Shown here one piece after another: positions 1 through 7,891 of a DNA stretch of 33,314 nt. The translations under genes were made by a program, and so were the position numbers. The notes under the pieces were generated by a model. The model worked only from the letters and a program-made list of their open reading frames with translations. It was not told the DNA's origin and did no database searches. Source of the DNA: Chloroflexota bacterium. GTDB taxonomy: Bacteria; Chloroflexota; UBA5177. The stretch is from NCBI GenBank assembly GCA_025966365.1, contig JAICWV010000022.1, positions 1 to 33,314 on the forward strand. The letters are read 5' to 3'. Position 1 is the stretch's first letter, and the number at the start of each line of letters is the position of its first letter.

Positions 1-797
1 ATGCCGACGGGCAGGATCAGGGCGCCGAGCACCGCGCCCCAGTTGTTCCCTCTGCCTCCAATGAGCAGAGCTGCGATAACCACAAACGCCTCGGGGACCG
101 TCCAGATGGACGGAGCGATTGTCCCCAGGAATTCGCCCAACAGTCCCCCGCCGACTCCGGCCATGAAGCCGCCGACGATGAACGCGATCATGCGCAGCTT
201 GAATACGTCCTTCCCGAATGTAGCCGCGACGGTATCGTCTTCTCGCACAGCCCGCAGAACCCGGCCGAACGGAGACTGCGCCACGAACTCCATAAATACA
301 AAGGCCAGCACCGCGAAAACGGCGGAGATGACCAGAAAGACGTACTGATACTGGAGGGGCGGAAGGTTCAGGACGGTGTCGAGGGGGCGCGAGACATTGG
401 CCAGCCCGAGAAACCCGTTGAAGAGCGGCTGAAAGTTGCCGACAAATTGCCAGGCCATCTGAGCGATCACGAGCGTCACAATGGCCAGATATTGGTCTCG
501 AAGCCGGCGGAGTACGATGAGCCCCAGAATGGCCGACAGGAAGGCTCCCGTGAGCCCGCCGACCAGTAATGGGAGGGGAAACGGGAGATGCGCGCCCAGG
601 ATGTACTCCTGGGTGTAGTCATGCGGCCCCATGGAGACAACCGCTGCCATGTAGCCACCCAGCGCCACCATGACGTAAAAGGCGATATTGATGATCCCGG
701 CGATGCCGAACTGGAGGTTGTAGCCCAGCTCCAGGATCACGTACACGAAGAAATACACACCGAGGGTGATGACGTAGTACTGCGTCGCGACGCTCAT
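1..797 (-). CDS. livM: Branched-chain amino-acid type ABC transporter permease, LivM family (3' end beyond window)
   Basis: This is one membrane subunit of a LivFGHMJ-type importer. I translated the minus strand from ATG at 797 to the window edge and found 265 uninterrupted codons. The protein is very hydrophobic. Residues 177-205 carry the cytoplasmic loop that contacts the ATPases (FGRVLRAVREDD...FGKDVFKLRMIAF), followed by AGVGGGLLGEF and the closing GGRGNNWGAVLGA motif at 248-260, all typical of LivM. The start ATG overlaps the livH stop (ATGA), so the two are translationally coupled. The expected livG, livF and substrate-binding gene would lie beyond the left edge. Family members import branched-chain amino acids, but also urea, amides and aromatic acids, and the neighbouring N-catabolism genes make an alternative substrate plausible. 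The family call is firm; the substrate is not. Confidence 0.9.
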   Translation of the reverse strand, partial: MSVATQYYVITLGVYFFVYVILELGYNLQFGIAGIINIAFYVMVALGGYMAAVVSMGPHDYTQEYILGAHLPFPLPLLVGGLTGAFLSAILGLIVLRRLRDQYLAIVTLVIAQMAWQFVGNFQPLFNGFLGLANVSRPLDTVLNLPPLQYQYVFLVISAVFAVLAFVFMEFVAQSPFGRVLRAVREDDTVAATFGKDVFKLRMIAFIVGGFMAGVGGGLLGEFLGTIAPSIWTVPEAFVVIAALLIGGRGNNWGAVLGALILPVG

Positions 798-1684
798 CGC
801 ATCACCACCGCGCGCCCGCGGCCGCCAAGGAGCCCCTGTGGACGTATGAGGACCGTGGCCACCAGGATCGCCAGAGCCACGATTTCTTTGTATTCGGAGG
901 GCAGCCACACGGTACTGGCCTCCATAAAGACACCGATCGCCAGGGCTCCGATCATGGCTCCGTACGGCTTGCCCGACCCACCCAGGACGGCAGCGGCCAC
1001 GACCACCAGGAGGAAGTTCGCTCCCACGAGCTCGTTGAAGCTGCCGGCATCCATTCCCAGGGCGACACCGGCGAGACCGCCGAGAAAACCGCTTATGAAC
1101 CAGGTGATATCCGTCACCAGATCGACGTTGATGCCGGTCCCGCGGGCCAATTCCTTGTCGTCCGCCATGGCCCTCATCGCCTTCCCAAGCTTGGTGTACC
1201 GGAGCAGGGCATGGGTGGCGAGCATGGCAACCACGGAGAGGATAATGATCGCCACTTCGGCCTGGGTCAAGATGATTTGCCCGATGATGACCGGCGACTC
1301 AGGCACGCCGGTGAGGGCATAGAAGCTCTCCCCATACACCGCGACCACGATGTACTCGAGGATGATTCCGACGGCAAAGGTGACCAGCATCATGTTGAAA
1401 TGGCCGGCTCCCCGCTTCACGAATGGAATCACGAAGACGCGATTGACCACCACGGCGATCAGCCCAAGGATAAGAGCACCGAAAACCAGCGCCAGCCAGA
1501 TATTGAGCCTGAACAGGCTCTCGCCGATATAGGCGGCGAATGCGGCGGCCGTGAGCATGCTGCCGTAGGCGAGGTTGACGATGTTGGTAATGCCGGCCTG
1601 GAGGGTGAAACCCACGGCTGCGAGCGCCAGAATCGAAGCCGTGACCAGCCCGAACCCAATAGCCGATATGAGCAGATCCGACAT
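794..1684 (-). CDS. livH: Branched-chain amino-acid type ABC transporter permease, LivH family
   Basis: This is the second membrane subunit of the LivHM importer, 296 residues, the normal size. It is almost entirely hydrophobic helices, beginning with the family's N-terminal GLVTASILALAAVGFTL and AGITNIVNLAYG. The ATPase-contact loop is TKLGKAMRAMADDKELARGTGIN, and LLVVVAAAVLGGSGKPYGAMIGA precedes a C-terminal LIRPQGLLGG, all diagnostic for LivH. The ATG at 1684 has a GGAG ribosome binding site nine bases upstream. The gene is divergent from the PucR regulator across about 210 bp and overlaps livM by 4 bp. A PucR protein encoded next to it may control it. The substrate cannot be read from the sequence. 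Confidence 0.92.
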   Translation of the reverse strand: MSDLLISAIGFGLVTASILALAAVGFTLQAGITNIVNLAYGSMLTAAAFAAYIGESLFRLNIWLALVFGALILGLIAVVVNRVFVIPFVKRGAGHFNMMLVTFAVGIILEYIVVAVYGESFYALTGVPESPVIIGQIILTQAEVAIIILSVVAMLATHALLRYTKLGKAMRAMADDKELARGTGINVDLVTDITWFISGFLGGLAGVALGMDAGSFNELVGANFLLVVVAAAVLGGSGKPYGAMIGALAIGVFMEASTVWLPSEYKEIVALAILVATVLIRPQGLLGGRGRAVVMR

Positions 1685-1764
1685 GCGTGAAAGCTCCGGC
1701 CTTTGTAGTGCAACTAAGTTGTGGGCTCAGTCTATCCAGGGTTCTCACCCGCAACAAGGGACAA

Positions 1765-1807
1765 ACTGTGGCACTTTCCGGCCGTTTTGACCCACAGTGT
1801 GGTACAG
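1765..1807. promoter_or_regulatory. Candidate operator between livH and the PucR regulator gene
   Basis: The divergent intergenic region contains ACTGTGG at 1765-1771 and its exact reverse complement CCACAGT at 1792-1798, 20 bp apart. TGTGGCA (1767-1773) and GTGTGGTACA (1798-1807) resemble half-sites found upstream of the mmsA operon at 18394-18449. The position between two divergent genes, one of them a regulator, suits an autoregulatory operator. The binding protein is an inference. Confidence 0.4.
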
Positions 1808-1896
1808 TCAGACGCATTATTGAGGACCAGGGACACGGGCGGGATGATCCTCGGGGGCAGAGTGAGCGACGCGCATCCGTGTACGGGGGACGGGCC

Positions 1897-3558
1897 ATGC
1901 CGTTGACACTGCAGGATATACTTCAGTTCGAGATCTTTCACCAGGCCGAAGCCGAGGTCGTGGCGGGCGCCCAAGGGCTTGACCGGCGCGTCCGATGGGT
2001 CCATCTCTCCGACGTCATGGAGATCGCCCGCTTGCTGCACGGCGGAGAGCTGCTGCTAACGACGGGAATGGGTCTGAAAGACGATCCGGATGTCCTCCGG
2101 CAATACATTCAGGAGCTGGCCGACGTTGGGATCGCCGGGATCGTCATCGGGCTGCGCCGTCCCTTTCAGCACCTTCCCGATGCTCTGACCGAGGAAGCGG
2201 AACGGCGTGCCGTGCCGCTGATCCTGGTTCACCGTGAGATCCCGTACGTGGAGGTCACGGAGAAAGTCCACTCGACCATCATCAATCAGCAGTATCAGCT
2301 TCTGGACAGAGCCGAGAAAGTCTCCCGAGAATTCGCGCAGCTGGCGCTCCGTGGCGCGAGTATCAGTCAGATCATCAACCGCGTGGCCCAGACCCTGCAG
2401 AACCCGGTAATCCTCGAGGACCGGGCCCATCAGGTGGTCGAGTGCGCTTCATACCGGGGAAGCATCGACGACCTGCTCGGCGCCTGGGAGCTGCACTCCC
2501 GGTCCGGCCATGACTGGTCCTCGAGCGAGGCAGTCAATCTCCTGGACTCCCGGCCTCGCTGCGCCTGGATGCCGATCGTGGTGCGCGATGAGGTCTGGTT
2601 CCGGCTCCACGTCCTGGAACAGGATACGGACCTCGACGACATGGACCAGATGCTCATCGACAAGGCCGGCTGGATCATCGGATTTACCCTGCTGGCTGAG
2701 CGGGATGCCCGCCAGGTCGGCCACCACGCGCGCGGGGTCCTCCTCCGCGACATTCTGAACGGGCGCTACCACTCATCCCAGGAAATCCTGCGTCGGGCGC
2801 GATCGCTCGGCGCCGACCTCTCCGACAAGCAGCTGGCCGCGCTGGTGGTGGGAGCGCGAGACGGCTCGGCCGCTCGAACCAGGCAAGGAGCGGCCGAGCA
2901 GGATCGGGCGCAGGTCCTGCGAGGCATCCAGGAGGAGGTCCGCCGTGCCATCAGTCTGGCGCGATGCGCCGGGCTCACCACGCTGGATGGGGATCGGGTG
3001 ATTGCCATTGTCGGCGTGCCCGGGCAGGAGTTGCTGCGAGGCAAGCTCGACGAGATCACACAGGAGGCCGGGCGCCGCGTCCTCGAAGGCGACGAACGCC
3101 TGCGCATCGCGGCCGGAGCCAGCAGCGAGGTGCGCATCGAATCGTTGCGGCGGGGCTTCGATGAGGCAGGCGAGGCCCTGCGGGCGGCGCGGTCGGCATC
3201 TCCGGACACCGGCGTTACGCACTTCCAGGACCTCGGCCTGGAGCGCCTTCTCCTTCGCCTCCGTGAGGGACCAGACCTGGCGCAGTACGTGGAATCGGAG
3301 CTTGGTCCCTTGCTGGAGCATGATGCTTCGCACGGGGTTCCCCTGGTTCCAACTCTCCGCGCCTACTTCGAGGCGAGCGGGAACAAGTCGGTCGCCGCCA
3401 GGGCGCTGCACATCGAGCGCAAGTCGCTCTATTACCGGCTGGATCGGATCAGGGCGCTCCTGCGACACGACGTGGACGCGCCCGAAATGTCGGCACGCCT
3501 CTTCCTGGCACTGCGCGGCCTCGAGCTGCTGCAGCACAACTCCCACGGGGCGGACTAG
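1897..3558 (+). CDS. PucR family transcriptional regulator
   Basis: This is a 553-residue regulator with the standard PucR layout. The N-terminal PucR domain (about 1-125) starts LTLQDILQFEIF and includes LLHGGELLLTTG. A central GGDEF-like/CdaR region follows, and the C-terminal PucR-type helix-turn-helix lies at 483-522 (LRAYFEASGNKSVAARALHI with KSLYYRLDRI). PucR itself activates purine degradation genes in Bacillus; relatives sense other nitrogen or carbon sources. The frame is open back to 1687, but the start at 1897 has GGGGGA at the right distance and begins exactly where the domain begins. The preceding 70 codons lie over the divergent promoter region and show no conserved features. 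It is the only obvious dedicated regulator near the catabolic genes, so it probably controls livHM and/or the mmsA operon. Confidence 0.9.
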   Translation: MPLTLQDILQFEIFHQAEAEVVAGAQGLDRRVRWVHLSDVMEIARLLHGGELLLTTGMGLKDDPDVLRQYIQELADVGIAGIVIGLRRPFQHLPDALTEEAERRAVPLILVHREIPYVEVTEKVHSTIINQQYQLLDRAEKVSREFAQLALRGASISQIINRVAQTLQNPVILEDRAHQVVECASYRGSIDDLLGAWELHSRSGHDWSSSEAVNLLDSRPRCAWMPIVVRDEVWFRLHVLEQDTDLDDMDQMLIDKAGWIIGFTLLAERDARQVGHHARGVLLRDILNGRYHSSQEILRRARSLGADLSDKQLAALVVGARDGSAARTRQGAAEQDRAQVLRGIQEEVRRAISLARCAGLTTLDGDRVIAIVGVPGQELLRGKLDEITQEAGRRVLEGDERLRIAAGASSEVRIESLRRGFDEAGEALRAARSASPDTGVTHFQDLGLERLLLRLREGPDLAQYVESELGPLLEHDASHGVPLVPTLRAYFEASGNKSVAARALHIERKSLYYRLDRIRALLRHDVDAPEMSARLFLALRGLELLQHNSHGAD

Positions 3559-3636
3559 CACACGGCCACGGGGCAGGAGATCAGTAACGACACAGCGGCG
3601 GGATCGCCTGCCAGGGTCAGATGAAGAGGACAGACG

Positions 3637-4926
3637 GTGGGAGGGAGTAGCGCATTGGAAGCGATGTTTCCCAAAGGGTTTCTGTGGGGAACCGCCACGG
3701 CCGCACACCAGGTCGAGGGTAACAACGTCTACAACGATGTGTGGTTGATGGAGCACCTCCGCCCCACCATCTATACGCAGCCATCCGGCGACGCGTGCGA
3801 TCACTACCATCGCTACGGGGAGGACATTGTCCTGCTGGCGGAACTCGGTTTCACCATGTACCGCTTCTCCATCGAGTGGGCCCGTGTTGAGCCGGAGGAG
3901 GGACAGTTCTCCCTGGCCGTGCTGGATCACTACCGCCGGATGCTCGAGGCGTGTCACGAGCACGGGCTCGCGCCCATGGTGACGTTCCACCATTTCACCT
4001 CGCCGCGCTGGCTCATTGCCCAGGGTGGATGGGAAGCAGCGGAGACGCCGGAGAAGTTTGCCCGCTACTGCGCTCGCGTGACTGAGCATCTCGGTGATCT
4101 CATCGACGTGGCCTGCACGATAAACGAGGCAAACACCGGCGCCCTCTTCGCCGCCACTCGGCAGACGGCACAGCGCCGTCCGGCAGAGCCGGGCAATGCA
4201 GGCCGGGCATTCTCACCGGAGCGGCACGAACGGTTCATGGTGGCTGCGGCAGAGGCCTTCGGTGTGGCCAGGAAGCAATTCGCCCCGTTTCAGTTCGCTC
4301 CGTCGGACGTCGCTCGGGGCACTGTTCTCGCTGCCCATCATCAGGCAGTAGACGCGATCAAAGCCGGGCGTGGCGACCTCCCGGTGGGCGTCACCCTCGC
4401 CTTACAGGACTTTCATGCCGCGTCCGGTGGAGAAGCGACCGCGGCACGGTTGAACCGGGAGGTGAACGATGTGTTTCTGGAAGCGATCCGGGGTGACGAT
4501 TTCGTGGGCGTGCAGGTGTATTCACGAATGAGAGTGGGAGCAGAGGGCATGGTGCCTCCCGCCGACGGGATCGAGGTTACCCAAATGGGGTATGAGTTCT
4601 GGCCCGAGGCGCTGGAAGCGACGATCCGCCGTGCCGCCGATGTCGCGGGGATACCGATCATCGTCACCGAGAACGGCATCGCCACTGAGGATGACGGCCG
4701 ACGCATCGCCTACGTGGAGCGGGCGCTTCGAGGTGTCGCCGCGTGCCTCCACGACGGCCTGGATGTGCGTGGCTACACCTACTGGTCGGCTCTCGACAAC
4801 TTCGAGTGGTCGGCAGGGTATCGTCCGACGTTTGGGTTGATCGATGTTGACCGAAGGACGCAGGTCCGCACCCCGAAACCAAGTGCCCACTGGCTCGGCA
4901 ACGTGGCGCGCAGGAACGGCCTGTAG
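3637..4926 (+). CDS. Glycoside hydrolase family 1 (beta-glucosidase-like)
   Basis: This is a retaining beta-glycosidase of family GH1, up to 429 residues, near the usual 430-450. It opens with FPKGFLWGTATAAHQVEG. The acid/base is Glu164 in TINEAN and the nucleophile is Glu345 in IIVTENGI; YWSALDNFEW at 382-391 is the aglycone/sugar binding signature. There is no signal peptide, so it is probably cytoplasmic. The start is uncertain. GTG 3637 has AGAGGA upstream, TTG 3655 has GGGAGGGAG upstream, and ATG 3664 sits exactly at the conserved MFPKGF. It lies 78 bp or more downstream of the PucR gene on the same strand and may be cotranscribed with it. The sugar specificity cannot be told, and a link to the N-heterocycle pathway (for example hydrolysis of a glycosylated substrate) is speculative. 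Confidence 0.92.
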   Translation: MGGSSALEAMFPKGFLWGTATAAHQVEGNNVYNDVWLMEHLRPTIYTQPSGDACDHYHRYGEDIVLLAELGFTMYRFSIEWARVEPEEGQFSLAVLDHYRRMLEACHEHGLAPMVTFHHFTSPRWLIAQGGWEAAETPEKFARYCARVTEHLGDLIDVACTINEANTGALFAATRQTAQRRPAEPGNAGRAFSPERHERFMVAAAEAFGVARKQFAPFQFAPSDVARGTVLAAHHQAVDAIKAGRGDLPVGVTLALQDFHAASGGEATAARLNREVNDVFLEAIRGDDFVGVQVYSRMRVGAEGMVPPADGIEVTQMGYEFWPEALEATIRRAADVAGIPIIVTENGIATEDDGRRIAYVERALRGVAACLHDGLDVRGYTYWSALDNFEWSAGYRPTFGLIDVDRRTQVRTPKPSAHWLGNVARRNGL

Positions 4927-4932
4927 GCGGCG

Positions 4933-4960
4933 ATCGAGTAGCCGCGTCTCGATACCTTTT
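4933..4960 (+). terminator. Weak candidate terminator after the GH1 gene
   Basis: ATCGAG (4933-4938) and CTCGAT (4948-4953) can form a 6-bp stem with a 9-nt loop, followed by ACC and four T. It lies just after the GH1 stop, between convergent genes. The stem is short, so confidence is low. Confidence 0.3.
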
Positions 4961-5011
4961 CCTGTTCGCTCGCCCGCGCGTCGATCACAGCTTTCTGGAC
5001 GGGCCATTACA

Positions 5012-5821
5012 TCACAGATTGCTGACCAGGGCTCCCTCTGAGGGCGCCTCCTCATTCTCGATAAAGGCGCTGCGAATCCGCTGCACGTAGCGGCCGAACT
5101 CGGGCGTGTTCATCACCGGCAGGTCTCGGGGCCGCGGCAGCTCGACATCCACGATGTCGACCAGCCGGCCGGGCCGCGGGCAAAACACCAGGCAACGGTC
5201 AGCCAGGAACACCGCCTCCGGAATGGAGTGGGTAATGAACACCACCGTCTTCCGGGAGTCGCGCCAGATCCGCAGCAGCTCGACATTCATCTGCTCGCGC
5301 GTCATGGCATCCAGCGCTCCAAACGGCTCATCCATGAGGAGGATGGCCGGGTCGTGGACCAGCGCGCGGACGATGGCGGCTCGCTGCTGCATGCCACCTG
5401 ACAGTTCAAAGGGATACTTGTCGGCGAAGCCTCCCAGCCCCACCAGGTCGATCAGCTGATGGGCGCGATTGGCGTAGACCTTGCGTTCCCGGTGCTGGAC
5501 CTGCACCGGAAGCATGGTGTTCTGGAAGACGGTGCGCCAGGGAAGCAGCACCGGCGACTGGAAGACGATGCCAACGTCGCGCCGCGGCCCCTTTACCGGC
5601 GTGCCCTGGAGCAGAATCTCCCCGCTGCTGGGCGTCAGCAGTCCGGCCAGCATGTTGAGCAGGGTACTCTTCCCGCAGCCGCTGGGGCCGACAACGGTGA
5701 TGAACTCACCGTCCTCCATGTTGACGGAGACGTTCTGCAGAGCGACCACGTCCCCACCGCGCTTGGTGCGATATGTCTTGGAGACGTTCCGCAGCTCGAT
5801 CATGTCGCTCGGAGCCGTCAT
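5012..5821 (-). CDS. ABC transporter ATP-binding protein (SsuB/TauB/NrtD type)
   Basis: This is the cytoplasmic ATPase of the three-gene importer, 269 residues. It shows Walker A GPSGCGKST (45-53), the Q-loop in FQSPVLLPWRTV (Gln88), the signature LSGGMQQR (140-147), Walker B ILLMDEPFGALD (160-171) and the H-loop THS (His198). FQSPVLLPWRTV is characteristic of the nitrate/sulfonate/taurine/pyrimidine-precursor subgroup. The open frame continues upstream to 6115, but that stretch is antisense-like arginine-rich sequence inside the permease gene. The ATG at 5821 shares a base with the permease stop (TAATG), indicating coupled translation. The specificity is set by the binding protein encoded at 6687-7766 and is unknown; a heterocycle or ureide is plausible from context. 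Confidence 0.93.
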   Translation of the reverse strand: MTAPSDMIELRNVSKTYRTKRGGDVVALQNVSVNMEDGEFITVVGPSGCGKSTLLNMLAGLLTPSSGEILLQGTPVKGPRRDVGIVFQSPVLLPWRTVFQNTMLPVQVQHRERKVYANRAHQLIDLVGLGGFADKYPFELSGGMQQRAAIVRALVHDPAILLMDEPFGALDAMTREQMNVELLRIWRDSRKTVVFITHSIPEAVFLADRCLVFCPRPGRLVDIVDVELPRPRDLPVMNTPEFGRYVQRIRSAFIENEEAPSEGALVSNL

Positions 5822-6684
5822 TATGGCCCCTCGACGATGTCGTCCATCTGTTTCCAGAAGACGACCTTGCGGGCGACCAGTTTCACGATCTGGCTCATGA
5901 CAAACCCCATGACGGAGAGGATGAGAAGGGCCGCGAACATGCCGGGCGTGTTGACCAGGGCGTTCATCTCCGAGATGTAATAGCCCAGCCCTTCTTGCGC
6001 GGCCACGAACTCGCCCACGATGACGCCGACCACGGAGAGAACGATCGCGACCTCCAGTCCGGCAAAGACCATGGGAAGCGCGTTGCGAATCTTGACCATG
6101 TAGAACGTCTGCCACCCCGATGCGGTCAGGGAACGCATCAGCCGAAGCTGGTCCGAGTCAGTGGAGCGCAGTCCCACGATCACATTGACCAGGAGCGGGA
6201 AGAAGGACACCGTGGCCGCGATGATGACCTTCGATGTCAGGCCAACGCCAAACCAGACCACCAGGAGCGGGGCGATCGCAACCTTGGGAACCGCGTTCAG
6301 CGCGATCACGTACGGGTAGATCATCCGCTCCGCCACCCGATACTGGGCGATGAGGAAGCCCAGGGCGATCCCGACCGCCGATCCAGTCGCGTACCCGACC
6401 ACGATTTCTCGCGCGGTAACGATGGTGTGGTGGACCAGGACGCCGCTACTGATGCCGTCCCTCAGCGCGTCCCAGACGTGACCAGGCGTCGGCACGAGGT
6501 AGTTGGGCACGTTGAAGATGGAAATGGCCAGCTGCCACACAGCGATTCCCACCACCAGGGCGATGGGCGTGTACAGCCAGGTCAGGATGCGGCCCGGGGC
6601 CGGATAGCCCCGGGACCGCGCCACCGGTAGGACGTGTGGATCCAGCGCCTGCTGGGAGCCTTCTCCCCTCGTGCCGACGGCCAC
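5821..6684 (-). CDS. ABC transporter permease (SsuC/TauC/NrtB type)
   Basis: This is the membrane subunit of the same importer, 287 residues with about six membrane helices (for example ILTWLYTPIALVVGIAVWQL near the N terminus). The binding-protein-dependent transport (EAA) loop is LMRSLTASGWQTFYMVKIRNALPMVFAGLEVAI, followed by GVIVGEFVAAQEGLGYYI, the standard signature of the SsuC/TauC/RibX group. The start is GTG at 6684 with an AAAGG-type site upstream, only 2 bp after the stop of the binding-protein gene. Its stop overlaps the ATPase start. The gene order is binding protein, permease, ATPase. Confidence 0.92.
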   Translation of the reverse strand: MAVGTRGEGSQQALDPHVLPVARSRGYPAPGRILTWLYTPIALVVGIAVWQLAISIFNVPNYLVPTPGHVWDALRDGISSGVLVHHTIVTAREIVVGYATGSAVGIALGFLIAQYRVAERMIYPYVIALNAVPKVAIAPLLVVWFGVGLTSKVIIAATVSFFPLLVNVIVGLRSTDSDQLRLMRSLTASGWQTFYMVKIRNALPMVFAGLEVAIVLSVVGVIVGEFVAAQEGLGYYISEMNALVNTPGMFAALLILSVMGFVMSQIVKLVARKVVFWKQMDDIVEGP

Positions 6685-6686
6685 CT

Positions 6687-7766
6687 CTATTTACCTTTCG
6701 CCTGTTTCTGGATCTTCTTGACGTTGAACTTGTCGATCTGCTTGCTCAGCTGATTGGTAAGGACCGTCTTCAGGTCGGCGCTCTTGGTGATGGTTCCGAG
6801 CTGCAAATCCTCGCTCTGCACCTTCTGATAGAGGCTAACCGGAATGTACCCCCACTTCTTGTGCTGCTGCTTGATGAGCGTCATGTTCTTCAGGCGCGCC
6901 ATCATGATCTGCTTGTTATGGGTCCTGGTGTAGAGGTTCCCCACCTCCGGGTACTGCTGGAGGTAGAAGCCGATGGCCTTATTGGGGTTGGCGAGCGCAT
7001 ACACCGTGCCCTCCATGACCGCGCGAGAGAACTTCGCCACGATGTCGGGATGGGCCTGCAGGTACGAGGTCTGCACCAGGATCAGGTCACCTGGGAGCTT
7101 GGTCACCGCGGGTTTGGGCAGGAACCGGATGCCGGCGCCCAGCACCTTGAAAATCGCGAACTGCGTATCGGTGGTCACCATGGCGTCAATCTGGTGAGTG
7201 AGCAGGGCATTCACCGCCGGACCGCCGTTGCCGACGACCACGATCTTGGCATCGCTCTTGTAATCGATGCCCTTCTCGGCCAGGGCGGCCTGTGCTGTCG
7301 GGAAGGACCCGCTGGTCAACGACGAGACGCCCACGTTCTTGCCGCGCAGCTGCGAGACCGACTTGATCTTGCTGTTCTTGAGCACGCCGACCGAGTAAAT
7401 GGAATGGGTCAGGATGGTTGCCACGCCGCGCAGGTCCTCACCGGCTGCCAGACCGTTGAGGAGATTTTCCGGCGAGCTAATGGCAAACTGAGCGTTGCCG
7501 GCCGCCAGCTGCTTCAGAGCGGCGCCACCCCCCGTGTTGGGCTGGAAGGCAACATTCAAACCGTTCTTGGCAAAGTACCCGGCCCCCTTCGGGACGTAAG
7601 CGAACGTCTGCCCCTGATCGGGGGGATTGACGGCGAGCGCGAAGGTCACGTCGGTCAGCTTGCTCGGCGCCGCGCTGGCCGAGTAGCCCGACGTGGCGGT
7701 GACCGCGATCATGACCGCGGCTACCCCCAGTAGTAGCATGATGTGCCGAATGTGTTTGTGAGCCAC
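6687..7766 (-). CDS. ABC transporter substrate-binding protein, NMT1/THI5-like (SsuA/TauA/ThiY type)
   Basis: This is a 359-residue extracytoplasmic binding protein and the first gene of the importer operon. It has an N-terminal signal peptide (about 1-33: basic MAHKHIRH, a hydrophobic core, then GYSASAAP) with no lipobox cysteine. In a monoderm this would leave the protein free or held by the permease, which is unusual because most such proteins are lipoproteins there. The NMT1-like fold is recognisable from KGAGYFAKNGLNV, the GGGAALKQLAAGNAQFAI segment and DAMVTTDTQFAIF. The C terminus is lysine-rich. The start is GTG 7766 with AAGGAG eight bases upstream. Relatives bind sulfonates, nitrate, pyrimidine precursors or riboflavin; the ligand here is unknown. 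It is divergent from the M20 gene at 7892. Confidence 0.9.
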   Translation of the reverse strand: MAHKHIRHIMLLLGVAAVMIAVTATSGYSASAAPSKLTDVTFALAVNPPDQGQTFAYVPKGAGYFAKNGLNVAFQPNTGGGAALKQLAAGNAQFAISSPENLLNGLAAGEDLRGVATILTHSIYSVGVLKNSKIKSVSQLRGKNVGVSSLTSGSFPTAQAALAEKGIDYKSDAKIVVVGNGGPAVNALLTHQIDAMVTTDTQFAIFKVLGAGIRFLPKPAVTKLPGDLILVQTSYLQAHPDIVAKFSRAVMEGTVYALANPNKAIGFYLQQYPEVGNLYTRTHNKQIMMARLKNMTLIKQQHKKWGYIPVSLYQKVQSEDLQLGTITKSADLKTVLTNQLSKQIDKFNVKKIQKQAKGK

Positions 7767-7891
7767 GGAATCCTCTCCTTCAGCCTAAATGCGATTGCGT
7801 CAACCAGGACAACGAATCCTGCCGCTGGCGCCTCCTTCTTTCAGCAGTTATGCGTCACTCCCCGTCCGCGCCCAGGATGGAGCAGGGTGTG

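Noticed and set aside
1687-1896. N-terminal extension of the PucR-type protein by 70 codons
   Set aside because: The extension overlies the divergent promoter and lacks a domain; ATG 1897 has a ribosome site and begins the PucR domain.
2773-4089. A 438-codon minus-strand frame across the PucR and GH1 genes
   Set aside because: It spans two real genes and their gap on the opposite strand and shows no domain.
5822-6115. N-terminal extension of the ABC ATPase
   Set aside because: It is an out-of-frame reading of the permease gene; the ATG at 5821 overlaps the permease stop as expected for coupling.
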